Source: Streptacidiphilus jiangxiensis (GTDB lineage: Bacteria; Actinomycetota; Actinomycetes; Streptomycetales; Streptomycetaceae). From it: a stretch of DNA of 64,000 bases. Both the position numbers and the translations under genes were made by a program. The notes under the pieces were generated by a model, which did no database searches, had not been told where the DNA came from, and was given only the letters and a program-made list of their open reading frames with translations. The stretch is from the NCBI RefSeq assembly GCF_900109465.1, contig NZ_FOAZ01000010.1, positions 124,001 to 188,000 on the forward strand, read 5' to 3'. Positions within the stretch are counted from its first letter, which is position 1; each line of letters opens with the position of its first letter. Positions 25,184-34,411 of the stretch are shown piece by piece.

Positions 25184-28100
25184 CAGGACCTCCGGTCGGA
25201 GACAACGTAGAAAGGAAGCCCTTCGGCGACGTCCCGCAGGCTCGTCATGGGACGGTGCTCAAGCCCCAGAAACTCCCCGGTGGCCCGGTAGGCTCGCGAA
25301 CCGCCGGCCGAGACCCCCGCCCCGGCACCCGCGGTGCTGAGGCTGGCTCGCGCGTGAGCGACGAGCTCCTCGAGATCGGTACGGAGCTCCGCGGCCTCAG
25401 GGCGGTCGGCCTGGAACACCGCGTACATGGCTTCCAGGAGATCGTCGAGCTGCGTGGACGTGAGGCCCCCATGTTCCGGATCTCGCAAGGCCTGCTGGAT
25501 CCTGGCGAGGTCGTGAAGGTGTGTCGGCGCGTGGCCCTTCTCCCACCACTCCCGGTTGGCGACCTGCAGTATGTGACCCATGAGGATGCCGGGGAGGGTC
25601 CGTCGTACGGCGAACCTGCTCCACCGGTTGATGGCCACTGGTTCGACCATGCGGTCCAGGTACTCGTGGAACTTGCCGTGGTAGCGGTAGTGCGAACGGT
25701 CTCGTTCACGCAGGGGGTTGAAGAGCATGAATACGAGGCCGTGGTAGGTCCGACCGACCCGGGACGACGCCTGGATGTACTCCGCCATCGACTTGGGCAT
25801 CCCGTGAAAGAGCATGAGGTTGAGCCGGTCGATGTCGACGCCGTGGCTCACCATGCTCGTCGCGACGACGGTGTCGATTTCTCCTTGCCGAGACTCCAGG
25901 TCGTCCAAGACGTTGCGGACGTTGTCAAGGCGCGAGTCACCGCTGAGCTGGGCGGTCTTGAGAATGTCGAAACCCCCGCGCTTGAGGATCTCGTTGACCT
26001 GTGTGTCCAGCGATCGGCTGATCTTCGCGAAGTCGGGAAGCGCTGTCGTGTAGGTGAGGCTGGTGCGGTAGAGATCGACCGTCCTCGTAAGCTCCTCCGG
26101 CGCCCACTCCGCGAGTGCCACAGGAAGGTTCTGGCGGCTCGCGAGCGACTGCAGTGCGCGGTGCAGCGAGGTCAGGATGCGGACGAGCGTCATCTCGGCG
26201 GTGCCGTTTGTCGGCATGATTCCGACGAACCGCCGGAGCGGCCGTGCTCTGTCCAGGCGCCAGTAGAAGCTCTCGTCGAGGGTCGGCCCCGGGAGCGGAA
26301 CCACTACCGACCGGAGTCCGAAGAGGTGCTCACACTGCCGGTCCTCCCCACGGATCGTCGCCGTGGTCGCGACGACCTTCGTCCTCACACCTCGCCCGTC
26401 CTGACGCTGCCGGGCCGAGAGCACGCGTTGGACCTCCGCGAGCAATCCCTCGTAGTGCCCAGAGAACACTCCGAGCTCCTCCTGGACCATGTGCAGCTCG
26501 TCCACGATCTCGAGCGACGGGGAAGGGTCGTACAAAGGAGCCAGCCGTTGCACCGGTGCCTTGGCGTGGCCGGGGGCCTGCCGTTCGTGGCACTTCATTC
26601 CGCGCCCGTATCCGTGGACCGAGCAGCGGCAGTCGACGTCTCCGAGCAGAGAACCGAACCGGTCCGACAGACCGATGTTCGCGAGCTTGTCCAGGGTGCC
26701 GACGACCACGGACGGCAGGAAGCGGTAGATCTCGGTGTCAACGACGACGATGGGCAGTCGCCTGCCACACGATGGGGACGTGCAGACGTGCACCAGCTGG
26801 AGCTGCTTCTCGTCCGGCGGCGGGATGTCGACGGTGCGCTCACCGCAGTAGGGACACTCGTCGACGAGACGGTACCTGCGCCGTGCCTCTTCGTCCGAAC
26901 GGAGCCGCCCCAGTAGTCCCGGGTCGCTGGTGAGCGAATTGGGCGTGTTTCCTGCGCCTGCGTAGAAGCCGATCAGGAAGTTGTTGCCGGCGCTGCCCCC
27001 AACCGCCTCCAGCCGATCCGCCGCCCGCTCGCGAACCATGTTGGCGAGCGCCACAGCGTTCATCTGGCGTTGGGTCTGCTGGAGCGTAAGCAGTCGCAGC
27101 GGAAACCGGCACCAGGCCGTGACACCTGCGGACTTGCCGCGGGCTCGGTCGTAGAACATCGCCGTGATGACCAGCCCCAGGTAGGCCTCCGTCTTACCGC
27201 CGCCGGTGGGGTACCAGATGACGGTCGCCGCCGTCGTCGGGTCCGCCGAGTCCTCGTCCCCCCACAGGCCCTTCTCGAAGTCCGACTCGGGGTACTCGCG
27301 CCATGCCAGGGCGCTCACCTGGCTCACGATGCTGACAAGTTGGAACAGGCGCCAGCCTCCCGGACGTCCGGTGCTGGTTCGACGCCTACGCCCCAACTCA
27401 GCCATGGTCTCGTTGGCGAGTTGGAAGGCGAGGAGCAGGCGGGGATCGCGCCGCAGCCAGGAGATTCCGTCCCTGAACCGGCGTACTTCGAGCGTCGCAC
27501 CCTCGCGATCGGCCGCCTTGCGGGCCGCCAGCTCGGGTTGGTCGACCAAGTCGCCACCGTCCCAGACCGGACTGCGAAGGTAGCTGTCCATCCCCTCGGC
27601 CAGGTCGTCCAGGATGGGCAGCGGGTCGTACATGAGCGACTCGAAGGTCCACTCAGGGGAGCTCACGGAGTCGGCCCGGAAGGTGTCATGAGTGGGCACG
27701 GGAACGCTGCGGATCCGGAGCAGGCGGCCCAGCTCCTCCTGCGCCTGCACCCCGCAGTTGTTTGCGTACGCGGGCAGTGCGCCGGAGTACCTGTAGGCGT
27801 CGGCGCCGAGGTCCATCGTGATGGGCAGGAGGCCATCCCCACGCACGTCGATGCCTGCGCGGAAAAGGAAGTGGTCCCTGGCCTCGTCGCGCCTGGCCCT
27901 GCCCGCGTTCCGCCCCCGCCCCTGGACCACGACCGTCGGCTCCGCCGCGCAGTTCTGAAGGGTGACCGTAACTCGTAGGCGCCCGTCGGCGACAGGCCGG
28001 ACGGAGACGACGACACGAGCTGCCGGCGCGGGGACCAAGGGGGTGCCGACTGCCACGGAGGCCAGCCACTGCGCGAAGGCAACATCGTCCTGCATCGCAC

Positions 28101-28644
28101 TGGGCGGAACGAGACGCTCACGCCGGTCATCCCCGGGGCGCCTGTCGATACCGGGATCTGCCAGAGCATCCTGGAGTTGCCCGCCGAATGCCTGGCTGAA
28201 CTCCTGCTCCAAGATGCTCCGCACACGCCGACCGGCGTCAAGGGTGACTTCCACCGGGCCGACGACCACGTCCTTGCGCCGGAAGAGAGGCGCCAGCCGG
28301 AACGCTTCCTCCCTGTCCCCTGCCCACTCGTGCTGCTCCTCTCGCGTGGGAAGAGCGGCATAGTAGAACGACGCCCGTGCGGAGATCTCGATCGTCGAGC
28401 CAACCTCCGCCTCGAACTCGAAGCCGAGACTGTCAGGAGTCGATCGACCGAACTTCACACCGGCACCGCTGGCCTCGTCGCCCCGCGGCGCAAGACTCTC
28501 CATGTAGTAGCGGGCGCTTGGAGGTTCCCCCAGGCAGACGCCGCCATCTCCCTCGCCTGTTCCGTCAGCGACGACGGCTCGAACGAGGTGCTCCACGATG
28601 GCGGTCTGCTGGTCGAGGGTGGGTTCAAACGCGGGGACAGACAC
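25183..28644 (-). CDS. drmA: DrmA-like superfamily II helicase
   Basis: The protein is 1,153 residues from GTG 28644, chosen for CGGAGGA 6 bases upstream; the frame is open to 29100 but that part is Arg/Pro-rich shadow. Motif I is YPTGGGKTEAYLG (about residue 480), followed by FPLRLLTLQQTQR (Ia), a zinc-ribbon insert with CPYCGE and CTSPSCGR (about 600), motif II VDELH (about 713), motif III TTATI, HGVDIDRLN (V) and QASSRVGRT (VI, about 960). A long N-terminal region before the helicase core is usual for DrmA. It uses ATP to engage DNA as part of the DISARM-type complex with DrmB, to which it is translationally coupled. Confidence 0.82.
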   Translation of the reverse strand: MSVPAFEPTLDQQTAIVEHLVRAVVADGTGEGDGGVCLGEPPSARYYMESLAPRGDEASGAGVKFGRSTPDSLGFEFEAEVGSTIEISARASFYYAALPTREEQHEWAGDREEAFRLAPLFRRKDVVVGPVEVTLDAGRRVRSILEQEFSQAFGGQLQDALADPGIDRRPGDDRRERLVPPSAMQDDVAFAQWLASVAVGTPLVPAPAARVVVSVRPVADGRLRVTVTLQNCAAEPTVVVQGRGRNAGRARRDEARDHFLFRAGIDVRGDGLLPITMDLGADAYRYSGALPAYANNCGVQAQEELGRLLRIRSVPVPTHDTFRADSVSSPEWTFESLMYDPLPILDDLAEGMDSYLRSPVWDGGDLVDQPELAARKAADREGATLEVRRFRDGISWLRRDPRLLLAFQLANETMAELGRRRRTSTGRPGGWRLFQLVSIVSQVSALAWREYPESDFEKGLWGDEDSADPTTAATVIWYPTGGGKTEAYLGLVITAMFYDRARGKSAGVTAWCRFPLRLLTLQQTQRQMNAVALANMVRERAADRLEAVGGSAGNNFLIGFYAGAGNTPNSLTSDPGLLGRLRSDEEARRRYRLVDECPYCGERTVDIPPPDEKQLQLVHVCTSPSCGRRLPIVVVDTEIYRFLPSVVVGTLDKLANIGLSDRFGSLLGDVDCRCSVHGYGRGMKCHERQAPGHAKAPVQRLAPLYDPSPSLEIVDELHMVQEELGVFSGHYEGLLAEVQRVLSARQRQDGRGVRTKVVATTATIRGEDRQCEHLFGLRSVVVPLPGPTLDESFYWRLDRARPLRRFVGIMPTNGTAEMTLVRILTSLHRALQSLASRQNLPVALAEWAPEELTRTVDLYRTSLTYTTALPDFAKISRSLDTQVNEILKRGGFDILKTAQLSGDSRLDNVRNVLDDLESRQGEIDTVVATSMVSHGVDIDRLNLMLFHGMPKSMAEYIQASSRVGRTYHGLVFMLFNPLRERDRSHYRYHGKFHEYLDRMVEPVAINRWSRFAVRRTLPGILMGHILQVANREWWEKGHAPTHLHDLARIQQALRDPEHGGLTSTQLDDLLEAMYAVFQADRPEAAELRTDLEELVAHARASLSTAGAGAGVSAGGSRAYRATGEFLGLEHRPMTSLRDVAEGLPFYVVSDRRS

Positions 28645-29399
28645 GTCAGGTCCTCCGGGGCAGGACGGGGCAGGCAGAGCAGGTCTTGGGCGCTCGACAG
28701 GTCGGTGCGGACCCCTTGGAGGATCGACTGGCGTGAGCGGATGCCGGTTGGACCAGACCGCGAGAAGGCGCGCCGTCGGGGTGGGGCTCGTCGCCATTAC
28801 TGCCATCAAGCTTGGGGACGGCGAGGCCGCTGCAGGCGACAGCGCGCATCTGCGTGCGGTGGCGAGTGGCCGACAAGGTCCGTGCGCCGCGTCCTCTGAG
28901 GAGAGACGGCGCGCCCGGCGACTCGACTTGGTCACGTCGGCGGGCAGTCGGACGATGGTAAGCGCAGAGGGTCGAGGTTGCGCGGGCGCTTGCCGGGGCG
29001 GTAGACCGGCTGTGGGGGTGCGGCGAAGACGTGCACGCCAAAGCACCCCTCGGGACTGGGGTGTCCACGAAGGCTCCAGGTGCCCACCTGCTGCAGCCAC
29101 CAGGGCACGGCGCCTAGGTCGGACATCTGCAGCTTCTCAGGGCAACTCACAGAGTGTCCCCCGGGAGCACTGTTTCGCAACCGAATCCCTCGAACTTGCA
29201 ACTAGCCAGGCGTACATGATGCACCAACAGCCAGGCTGACCGAACCGTTGGGCGTCGCGCCCCGCTCCCCACCCTGAGGCCTTCCCGGTTCTCTCGGGCC
29301 AGGCCGAGGGCCTCTGCGAATCACCCAATGAGTCGGGGCGACTCCGGCAGGACTCACGCCACGTCAGCGACCAAGTCACCTGCGGCCACGACCGCTCGG
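28645..29399. other. 755-bp stretch without a supported gene
   Basis: This is the space upstream of drmA and downstream of the Nudix gene, both leftward. A minus-strand frame at 28932-29201 (containing VPWWLQQVGTWSLRGHPSPE) is the only protein-like stretch, but no domain or convincing start supports it. The drmA promoter must lie here. Confidence 0.35.
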
Positions 29400-29867
29400 T
29401 CAGCCCAGGAAGGGGTAGGTCCCGCTCAGATAGTCGCCGATCTGCTGACGCATGCTCTGGTGGATGTCCAGCTGGTCCAGGCAATCAGACGCCACCCATT
29501 GCACGCCATCCGCCCCGTCGTTGACGGTGGGTTCGCCTCGCACAGGTCGGCCGATGTAGGTGTTCTCGTACTGCTGGCGGATCTCGCCGTCGCTGTAGGC
29601 GACGATGTGGTGCGGGTTGGTGTAGACGCCGAGGAAGCCTGTGATCTCCGCGAGGATGCCGGTTTCCTCCTGGCACTCTCGGACGGCACACTCGGCCGCG
29701 GTCTCGCCGATGTCCTGCGCACCACCGGGAAGTGCCCACTGGCCGGTGTCGCGGCGGCGCTGGAGCAGGATCTCGCCGGCGTCGTTGACAACGAGGAGGT
29801 TGCTGGCCGGGATCAGGGTGTTGGCCTTGGGGGCCTCGGGGTCGTAGTAGTACTCAGTCCTGCCCAT
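29400..29867 (-). CDS. Nudix hydrolase
   Basis: The protein is 155 residues. The Nudix box is intact: G-x5-E-x7-REx2EExG in GAQDIGETAAECAVRECQEE, followed by TGI. It hydrolyses a nucleoside diphosphate linked to another group; the substrate cannot be told from sequence. The ATG lies 6 bases after the stop of the upstream DUF5919-like gene, so both are one operon. The N-terminal YYYDPEAPKANTLIPASNLL is common in actinomycete Nudix proteins found next to such regulators. Confidence 0.9.
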   Translation of the reverse strand: MGRTEYYYDPEAPKANTLIPASNLLVVNDAGEILLQRRRDTGQWALPGGAQDIGETAAECAVRECQEETGILAEITGFLGVYTNPHHIVAYSDGEIRQQYENTYIGRPVRGEPTVNDGADGVQWVASDCLDQLDIHQSMRQQIGDYLSGTYPFLG

Positions 29868-29873
29868 GGGCGG

Positions 29874-30806
29874 CTACTCCTTGCTGGTGCGTGCGGTCGT
29901 GCCGTCCCAGGGCCGGGCGGCGGTCCAGACAGCGTCGAAGCTGGCGGCGTAGTGGTCGAACCATCCCCGTGCTGGCCCCCGGCGCAGATGCAGGAGGGGG
30001 TTGGCGCTGGCGGGCTGCCCCCAGATGTGCGGGTTGGCGAGCAGGTCGTCGTCGTACCGGAAGAGTGACGCGTAGACCGTGGCGTCGTGGAGGCGGACCT
30101 CGCAACGGTCCTGGCCCAGGAGTGGTCGGTAGTAGGTGAGCGAGGCGCGGATCTTGGCCGCCATGGTGCCGTCGAGCTCTTCCTCCTGGTCGTGGCGGGC
30201 GACAGCCTGCCCCGTCGGATCGGCGAAGCACAGGCGCACTTGTGTCCCGTGGCGAGCACGCGTCGCCAGCATCTCGGCGACGTGCGGATTGCTCTGGGCG
30301 AGGAACGTGCCCGAGTAGACGAGGACGTCGACGTGCCGCTCAGCGTGTTCGAGGAGGTGGAGCCACAGGTCTCTCGGGACGCTCGCTCGGTTCGCGTAGG
30401 TCGCGGCCACCAGTGCATCCGGCCCGGCGCTGATCGCTGGATCTGCCGTTGACTGCGGCCAGATCCGCTGCTCCGGGGTGGCTTCCTTCACGGTCCTGGC
30501 CCAGCGCATGCTCACCCGCGTGAGCCCCGGCAGGGCCATCCCGACGGCGGCGAGCCTCCAGTCCTCGCCCTCGCGATCGCCGCTCGCGGCCAGTTCGAGC
30601 AGCCTCGCCCACACCGCGCCACGGGCCTGGTGGCCGAGCGCCGGGTGCAACAGGAGGGCCCGCAGGGCCAGAACGTCGACCGGCTCGTCCGGCAGCCCCT
30701 CGCCCAGGTCGGCCGTCTTCATCTCCAGCGGCACCGGCCGCTCCACCAGCGCGCGGAACTCCCGCGCCACCTGCTCCATCGGGAACAGCACTCCAGCGGC
30801 GGTCAT
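29874..30806 (-). CDS. DUF5919-like protein with unusual N-terminal domain
   Basis: The protein is 310 residues from ATG 30806, with GAGGGG upstream; the longer frame to 30998 is Arg-rich and unlikely. The C-terminal 180 residues (AAVPRDLWLHLLEHAERH-type start, DVLVYSGTFLAQSNPHVAEM, VRLCFADPTGQAVARHDQEE, ASLFRYDDDLLANPHIWG, LLHLRR) match the sensor-like domain normally attached to XRE helix-turn-helix regulators. The first 120 residues instead resemble another streptomycete family (PVDVLALRALLLHPALGHQA, LAAVGMALPGL). No HTH is present. It looks like a natural in-frame chimera or an XRE regulator whose DNA-binding half was replaced. It is operonic with the Nudix gene. Confidence 0.6.
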   Translation of the reverse strand: MTAAGVLFPMEQVAREFRALVERPVPLEMKTADLGEGLPDEPVDVLALRALLLHPALGHQARGAVWARLLELAASGDREGEDWRLAAVGMALPGLTRVSMRWARTVKEATPEQRIWPQSTADPAISAGPDALVAATYANRASVPRDLWLHLLEHAERHVDVLVYSGTFLAQSNPHVAEMLATRARHGTQVRLCFADPTGQAVARHDQEEELDGTMAAKIRASLTYYRPLLGQDRCEVRLHDATVYASLFRYDDDLLANPHIWGQPASANPLLHLRRGPARGWFDHYAASFDAVWTAARPWDGTTARTSKE

Positions 30807-31516
30807 AGCCAATCCCCTCATCAGGCCGGCGGCGACCCGGATGGGCCGCCTGGGCCCATCCCGCCCAAGGCGCCTCCTCCGCTCCTCCGGTCGAGCCCCG
30901 CAGTGCCTCCCCTCCAGTTCCACCCGGCCGTCAATCCCCCTTCGGTGCCGTCGTGCGCGGTCGCCGCCGTCCATTTCAGATCCGGCGGTGACCTGCAACT
31001 ATGCGCCTCTCAGTCGAAGGGTCCGCGGCGTTGAGGACTTCCATGAGCGGCTCGGAATACCTGCCGTCAGCGCGTACGCGACGCCTCCGGGCGAGGCAAT
31101 GCACCGCCGGGAGCGCGGCATGTCTGACCAGGCGAATCACCAGAAGGTCGGGAGCAACAAGCTGATCTCGGCAGATCGGTGTATCGAGGGCCTCTTCCCC
31201 GCGGTTGCCGCATTCCCGGACGGCTTCATGGGATAGCAAGGTACCCCGCCTCGAACTGCTGATCCACGACTTGCACAGCAGACTGTTAGTGCCGCTACTG
31301 CCGCGAACTGCGCATATATTGACCCTGGGCATCATCGCGTGCCCCCACCAAGCCGAAGCCCGACTCCCCATTGGATAGCACCCCATCCAGCATGGCCGTG
31401 GCATGCGGGGGCGCGACGCTCGCCTGAAGTCTCAACCCAAGTACGACGCTTGTCGAGCTGAATCCGCTCGCTCCGCCTGGGATTCACAACGAGCCATGCT
31501 TTGCCAAGCCTGACCC
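30807..31516. other. 710-bp stretch without a supported gene
   Basis: It separates the DUF5919-like gene from the interrupted dGTPase. Only overlapping frames on both strands without domain similarity are seen. Base composition falls towards the dGTPase side, marking a composition boundary. Confidence 0.35.
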
Positions 31517-32908
31517 TCAGTCGAACCAGGCATCGAATATCGACGCCCTAGCGACGGACTGTCCAGTCATTCGCTCATACAAGTCAATGGCCTGGTCTTC
31601 AGTCAGAGAACAGAGGAAATCGCAAGTCGCGCGCGCACGTCGCTCTTCCCCATCGCTTGGGATACCATAATTGCCTTCTTCGTACTTTGATATCCCATCC
31701 TCTATTCCGCGAAGAAGAAGAGGAGTAGGCGCCTCCGATCCCTGCAGAGAGCGGAACAGTTCTCGAATAATTTTCCGCTGCCCAAACTGGGCAACCGACA
31801 GTGCCGGCCGCTCGATCACATAGAACTGAGTCAGATGCTTCATAACTTCGACCTGGTACTGGGCATCAACATCAACCAATACGTATGGCGACCCGCCGTC
31901 CGTCGTCGGCAAGATAGCCCCCGCAAATCTCGCTATTAGCATGGTCATCAGACGACTCAGCACTATCCGCCCATCCCTGGAGTCTTGGAATGCCGCGCTC
32001 GGCATCTCCCCCCTCAGCTCTCCATACGCCTTCTCGAAGCGCCCAAAGTCAAACTGTTCCAGCTTCCGCACGCGCCTCTTGGCCGACTCAAGAAACGCAT
32101 CCTCATCCTGACCAAAGCGGATGTGACTTAGGGGTATCAGCCCAGCCCTGTAGTAGTCATGGATATCATGGGTTGCATACGAGATATCATCAGCCCAGTC
32201 CATTATCATCGCAGCTACACAGCGCTGAAATTCTGGACTTGCTTTTCAAGCGGAGAAGAATTCGTTCTGGTCTCGATCATAGGCGCCCCATTTCGTTCCC
32301 CTGCTTCTGTCGTACCAGGGTACGCCAGTGGCTTCCCCTGGAGAGGCGACCTGCGATCTGAACTTCGGATACTTCAGGACAGAATTGAGGCTTGCCCTCG
32401 TCAGATTCAGCCCCAAGGAAGAGTCCCGGACTGCCAACTTGGTCACAATTCGAAAGGATTGCGCATTCCCTTCAAATCCCCCCAGGTCGGCCATCTCCTC
32501 AGCGAGCACTTCTTCGGCGATGTGCCCAAACGGAGGGTGTCCAATGTCGTGAGCAAGACCAGCAGTTTCGACAATGTCGGGAAGGTATTCTCTACAGCCG
32601 TCATCCAGATCTCCCTGAAAGCCGCCCTCCAGACGGAGAAGGCGCTGAGCCATACGCCTGCCCAACTGGGCCACTTTGAGACTATGAGTCAGTCGATTAT
32701 GCAACAAGTGACGCTCGCGAACTGCGGTCACCTGAGTAACCCCAGCAAGGCGACGAAAAGCCGATGAGTACAGCAGGCGATCTCTGTCGCGCTCATAATC
32801 GAATCGATATTCGCCAGCGCGATCATCCTCACTGACTTCGCGATATGTGTGAGGAACCTCATTGCTGCATTCGATAGACATCTGATCACCACAAAATGCA
32901 GAGGTCAT
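31517..32908 (-). pseudogene. dGTPase-like HD hydrolase split by in-frame TGA
   Basis: The first part (from ATG 32908, or ATG 32881) has the HD-domain pattern [28 protein letters not shown] and [14 protein letters not shown]. Translation stops at TGA 32246-32248, yet the same frame continues with KASPEFQRCVAAMIMDWADD and ISYATHDIHDYYRAGLIP, the remaining half of the metal site. No bases are missing, so a single CGA-to-TGA change explains the break. Intact relatives of about 460 residues remove triphosphate from dGTP, and some starve phages of nucleotides. G+C is clearly lower than the neighbours (32221-32280 has 27 of 60). It is a recent pseudogene, error, readthrough case or split protein. 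Confidence 0.8.
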
Positions 32909-33612
32909 TCAACGAGTGGCATTCTCACTAAGAGTGTCCACCTTGCGCACCCGACGTGCATCTCAGGAGTTCATGCGCAGCGTGCGTAGCCGCCCCGCCA
33001 ACATCCTGTGCGCCGTCCACCCACACGCACGTGAAGAGGACCCGGCGATCGGGATCGCAGCCCCTCTCCCAGGCGCTCTACGGGGGCGCGTGCAGATCTA
33101 CTACCGCGTTCGACCCCACCAATCCTGCACGAGAGCTCTTCGGGGACGCGACGGCACCGACCGTCCAGCTCGGCCTCATCACGGGGCGTGCGCCTTCCGC
33201 CGGCTGCCTCACCGGATTCCCGCACCCATTGGGGGAGAACGGGCTAGCAGCCGCGCAGGTTCAACGAAGCTGAGCATGCCTGCGCCAGCAAGGTGGCCAG
33301 TTGAGGCCCTACGCGAGCCGCGAGTCGCACCTCCCGACCACCTCCACCGAACCTCCGCTTCAGCTCCTACCCGGCTGATCCGGTCATCGGAGCTGCACCG
33401 GGGATCTGCGCCTGACCAGCCCAAACGGCACACGCCGTCTTCCCAACCCCACTCGCAGGACCTGCGCCAGGACCGCTCCGGGGCACGCCTTCCGGCATAC
33501 CTCGCAAAGAATTTCTGGCATCGAATTTCTGACCACGCGTTTGGATCGACCCGGAAATTGCGTTTCTTGGGGTGTCAACGTCTTCCACAGCGCCCGTCGG
33601 GCCGAACGGTCC
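32909..33612. other. 704-bp stretch without a supported gene
   Basis: This is the divergent region between the leftward dGTPase and the rightward methyltransferase pair. Frames on both strands overlap and none shows a domain. A plus-strand segment near 33110-33260 (TNPARELFGDATAPTVQLGL) is protein-like but has no start or context. Promoters for both flanking units are expected here. Confidence 0.35.
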
Positions 33613-34398
33613 ATGAACGACCACCGCACTTCGGAGATCCCCGCTCCTGACGACCTGTCCGCTGTCCCGCGCGGCCGACACCGTCGCAGCACCACCCACC
33701 TGGACGGACTGCCGTCCGTGCCCCTGTCCGTCTGGCTGACCGAGCCACTCACCGGCTGCTGCCCGCTGTGCGCGGGCCCTGTCGTCACAGCCTGCGCCCG
33801 CCGTCTCCCCGTCGCCCTGGTCCGTCAGATCACCGAGACCTACTCCGAGTCCGGCGACGTGGTCTGGGTCCCGGACGCCGGCAACGGCAGCCTCCTCATC
33901 GGTCCCGTCACCTGCGGACGGAGGGTCATCGGCTACGCCCGCACCGCCTCCGCGCTGCTGAAGGAGCAGCCCACCGAGATCGCCTCCCGGGCCGTGCTCC
34001 GGCACGTCCCGCCTACGGGGCTGCCCGGACAGAGCGAACGCCTCGCCTCCCGCGCCGCGCTCGCGATCTTGGCCCCGCACCACCCGGCCACCGCCTCCGA
34101 ACTGGCGCCGGTGCTGGACGCCACCGTGCGCGTTGTGAGCCCCGGCGGCGGCGTCGTGGTGGTGACCCGTCAGCAACCCGGCCAGGACCGGCCTGGCCTC
34201 CTCACCGCCTTCGCGCAGGCCGCCGGCCTCACCTACCTCCAGCACGTCGCGGCCGTGGAAGCCTCCGCGACCGGCGGCAAGCTGCGGCCCCGCACCGAGA
34301 CCGCCTCGCACGGTCCCGACTGCGCCTGCCCCGGCGCCTCCGCGCGGGCCGGCCGGCACCAGGTCGCCCACCACGACCTGCTCGTCTTCACCAAGTAG
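33613..34398 (+). CDS. degenerate methyltransferase-like partner protein
   Basis: The protein is 261 residues from ATG 33613; the frame is open from TTG 33541. It aligns along its length with the next gene. GDVVWVPDAGNGSLLIGPVT, then CGRRVIGYA (81-105), stands where the neighbour has GDTVLDPMCGIGTTLVEAAH. LAPHHP (153-158) stands for TSPPYG. PGGGVVVVTRQQ matches ADGATVAVTARP, and HHDLLVFTK matches HEDLLCLRA. The SAM-binding Asp and the catalytic SPPY are lost, so it is a catalytically dead paralogue. A CPLCAGPV Cys pair (50-53) may bind metal. It is 13 bp upstream of the active-looking enzyme, suggesting an obligate heterodimer; this is inference. Confidence 0.6.
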   Translation: MNDHRTSEIPAPDDLSAVPRGRHRRSTTHLDGLPSVPLSVWLTEPLTGCCPLCAGPVVTACARRLPVALVRQITETYSESGDVVWVPDAGNGSLLIGPVTCGRRVIGYARTASALLKEQPTEIASRAVLRHVPPTGLPGQSERLASRAALAILAPHHPATASELAPVLDATVRVVSPGGGVVVVTRQQPGQDRPGLLTAFAQAAGLTYLQHVAAVEASATGGKLRPRTETASHGPDCACPGASARAGRHQVAHHDLLVFTK

Positions 34399-34411
34399 CC
34401 CGGAGCACACC

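Noticed and set aside
28645-29100. N-terminal extension of DrmA to an upstream start
   Set aside because: The extension is Arg/Pro/Ala-rich shadow sequence; GTG 28644 has a strong CGGAGGA site and the helicase-family N-terminus begins there.
28932-29201. Small minus-strand gene upstream of drmA
   Set aside because: Only one plausible stretch, no domain, no ribosome-binding site, and other frames across the region are equally open.
29874-30806. DrmC (phospholipase D) partner for the DrmA/DrmB pair
   Set aside because: No HxK...D (HKD) motif is present; the C-terminal domain fits the DUF5919-like sensor instead, and a 755-bp gap plus the Nudix gene separate it from drmA.
31517-32908. Selenocysteine decoding of the dGTPase TGA
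   Set aside because: No selenoprotein context or adjacent SECIS-like hairpin is evident, and the position is not a redox site; nonsense mutation or error is simpler.
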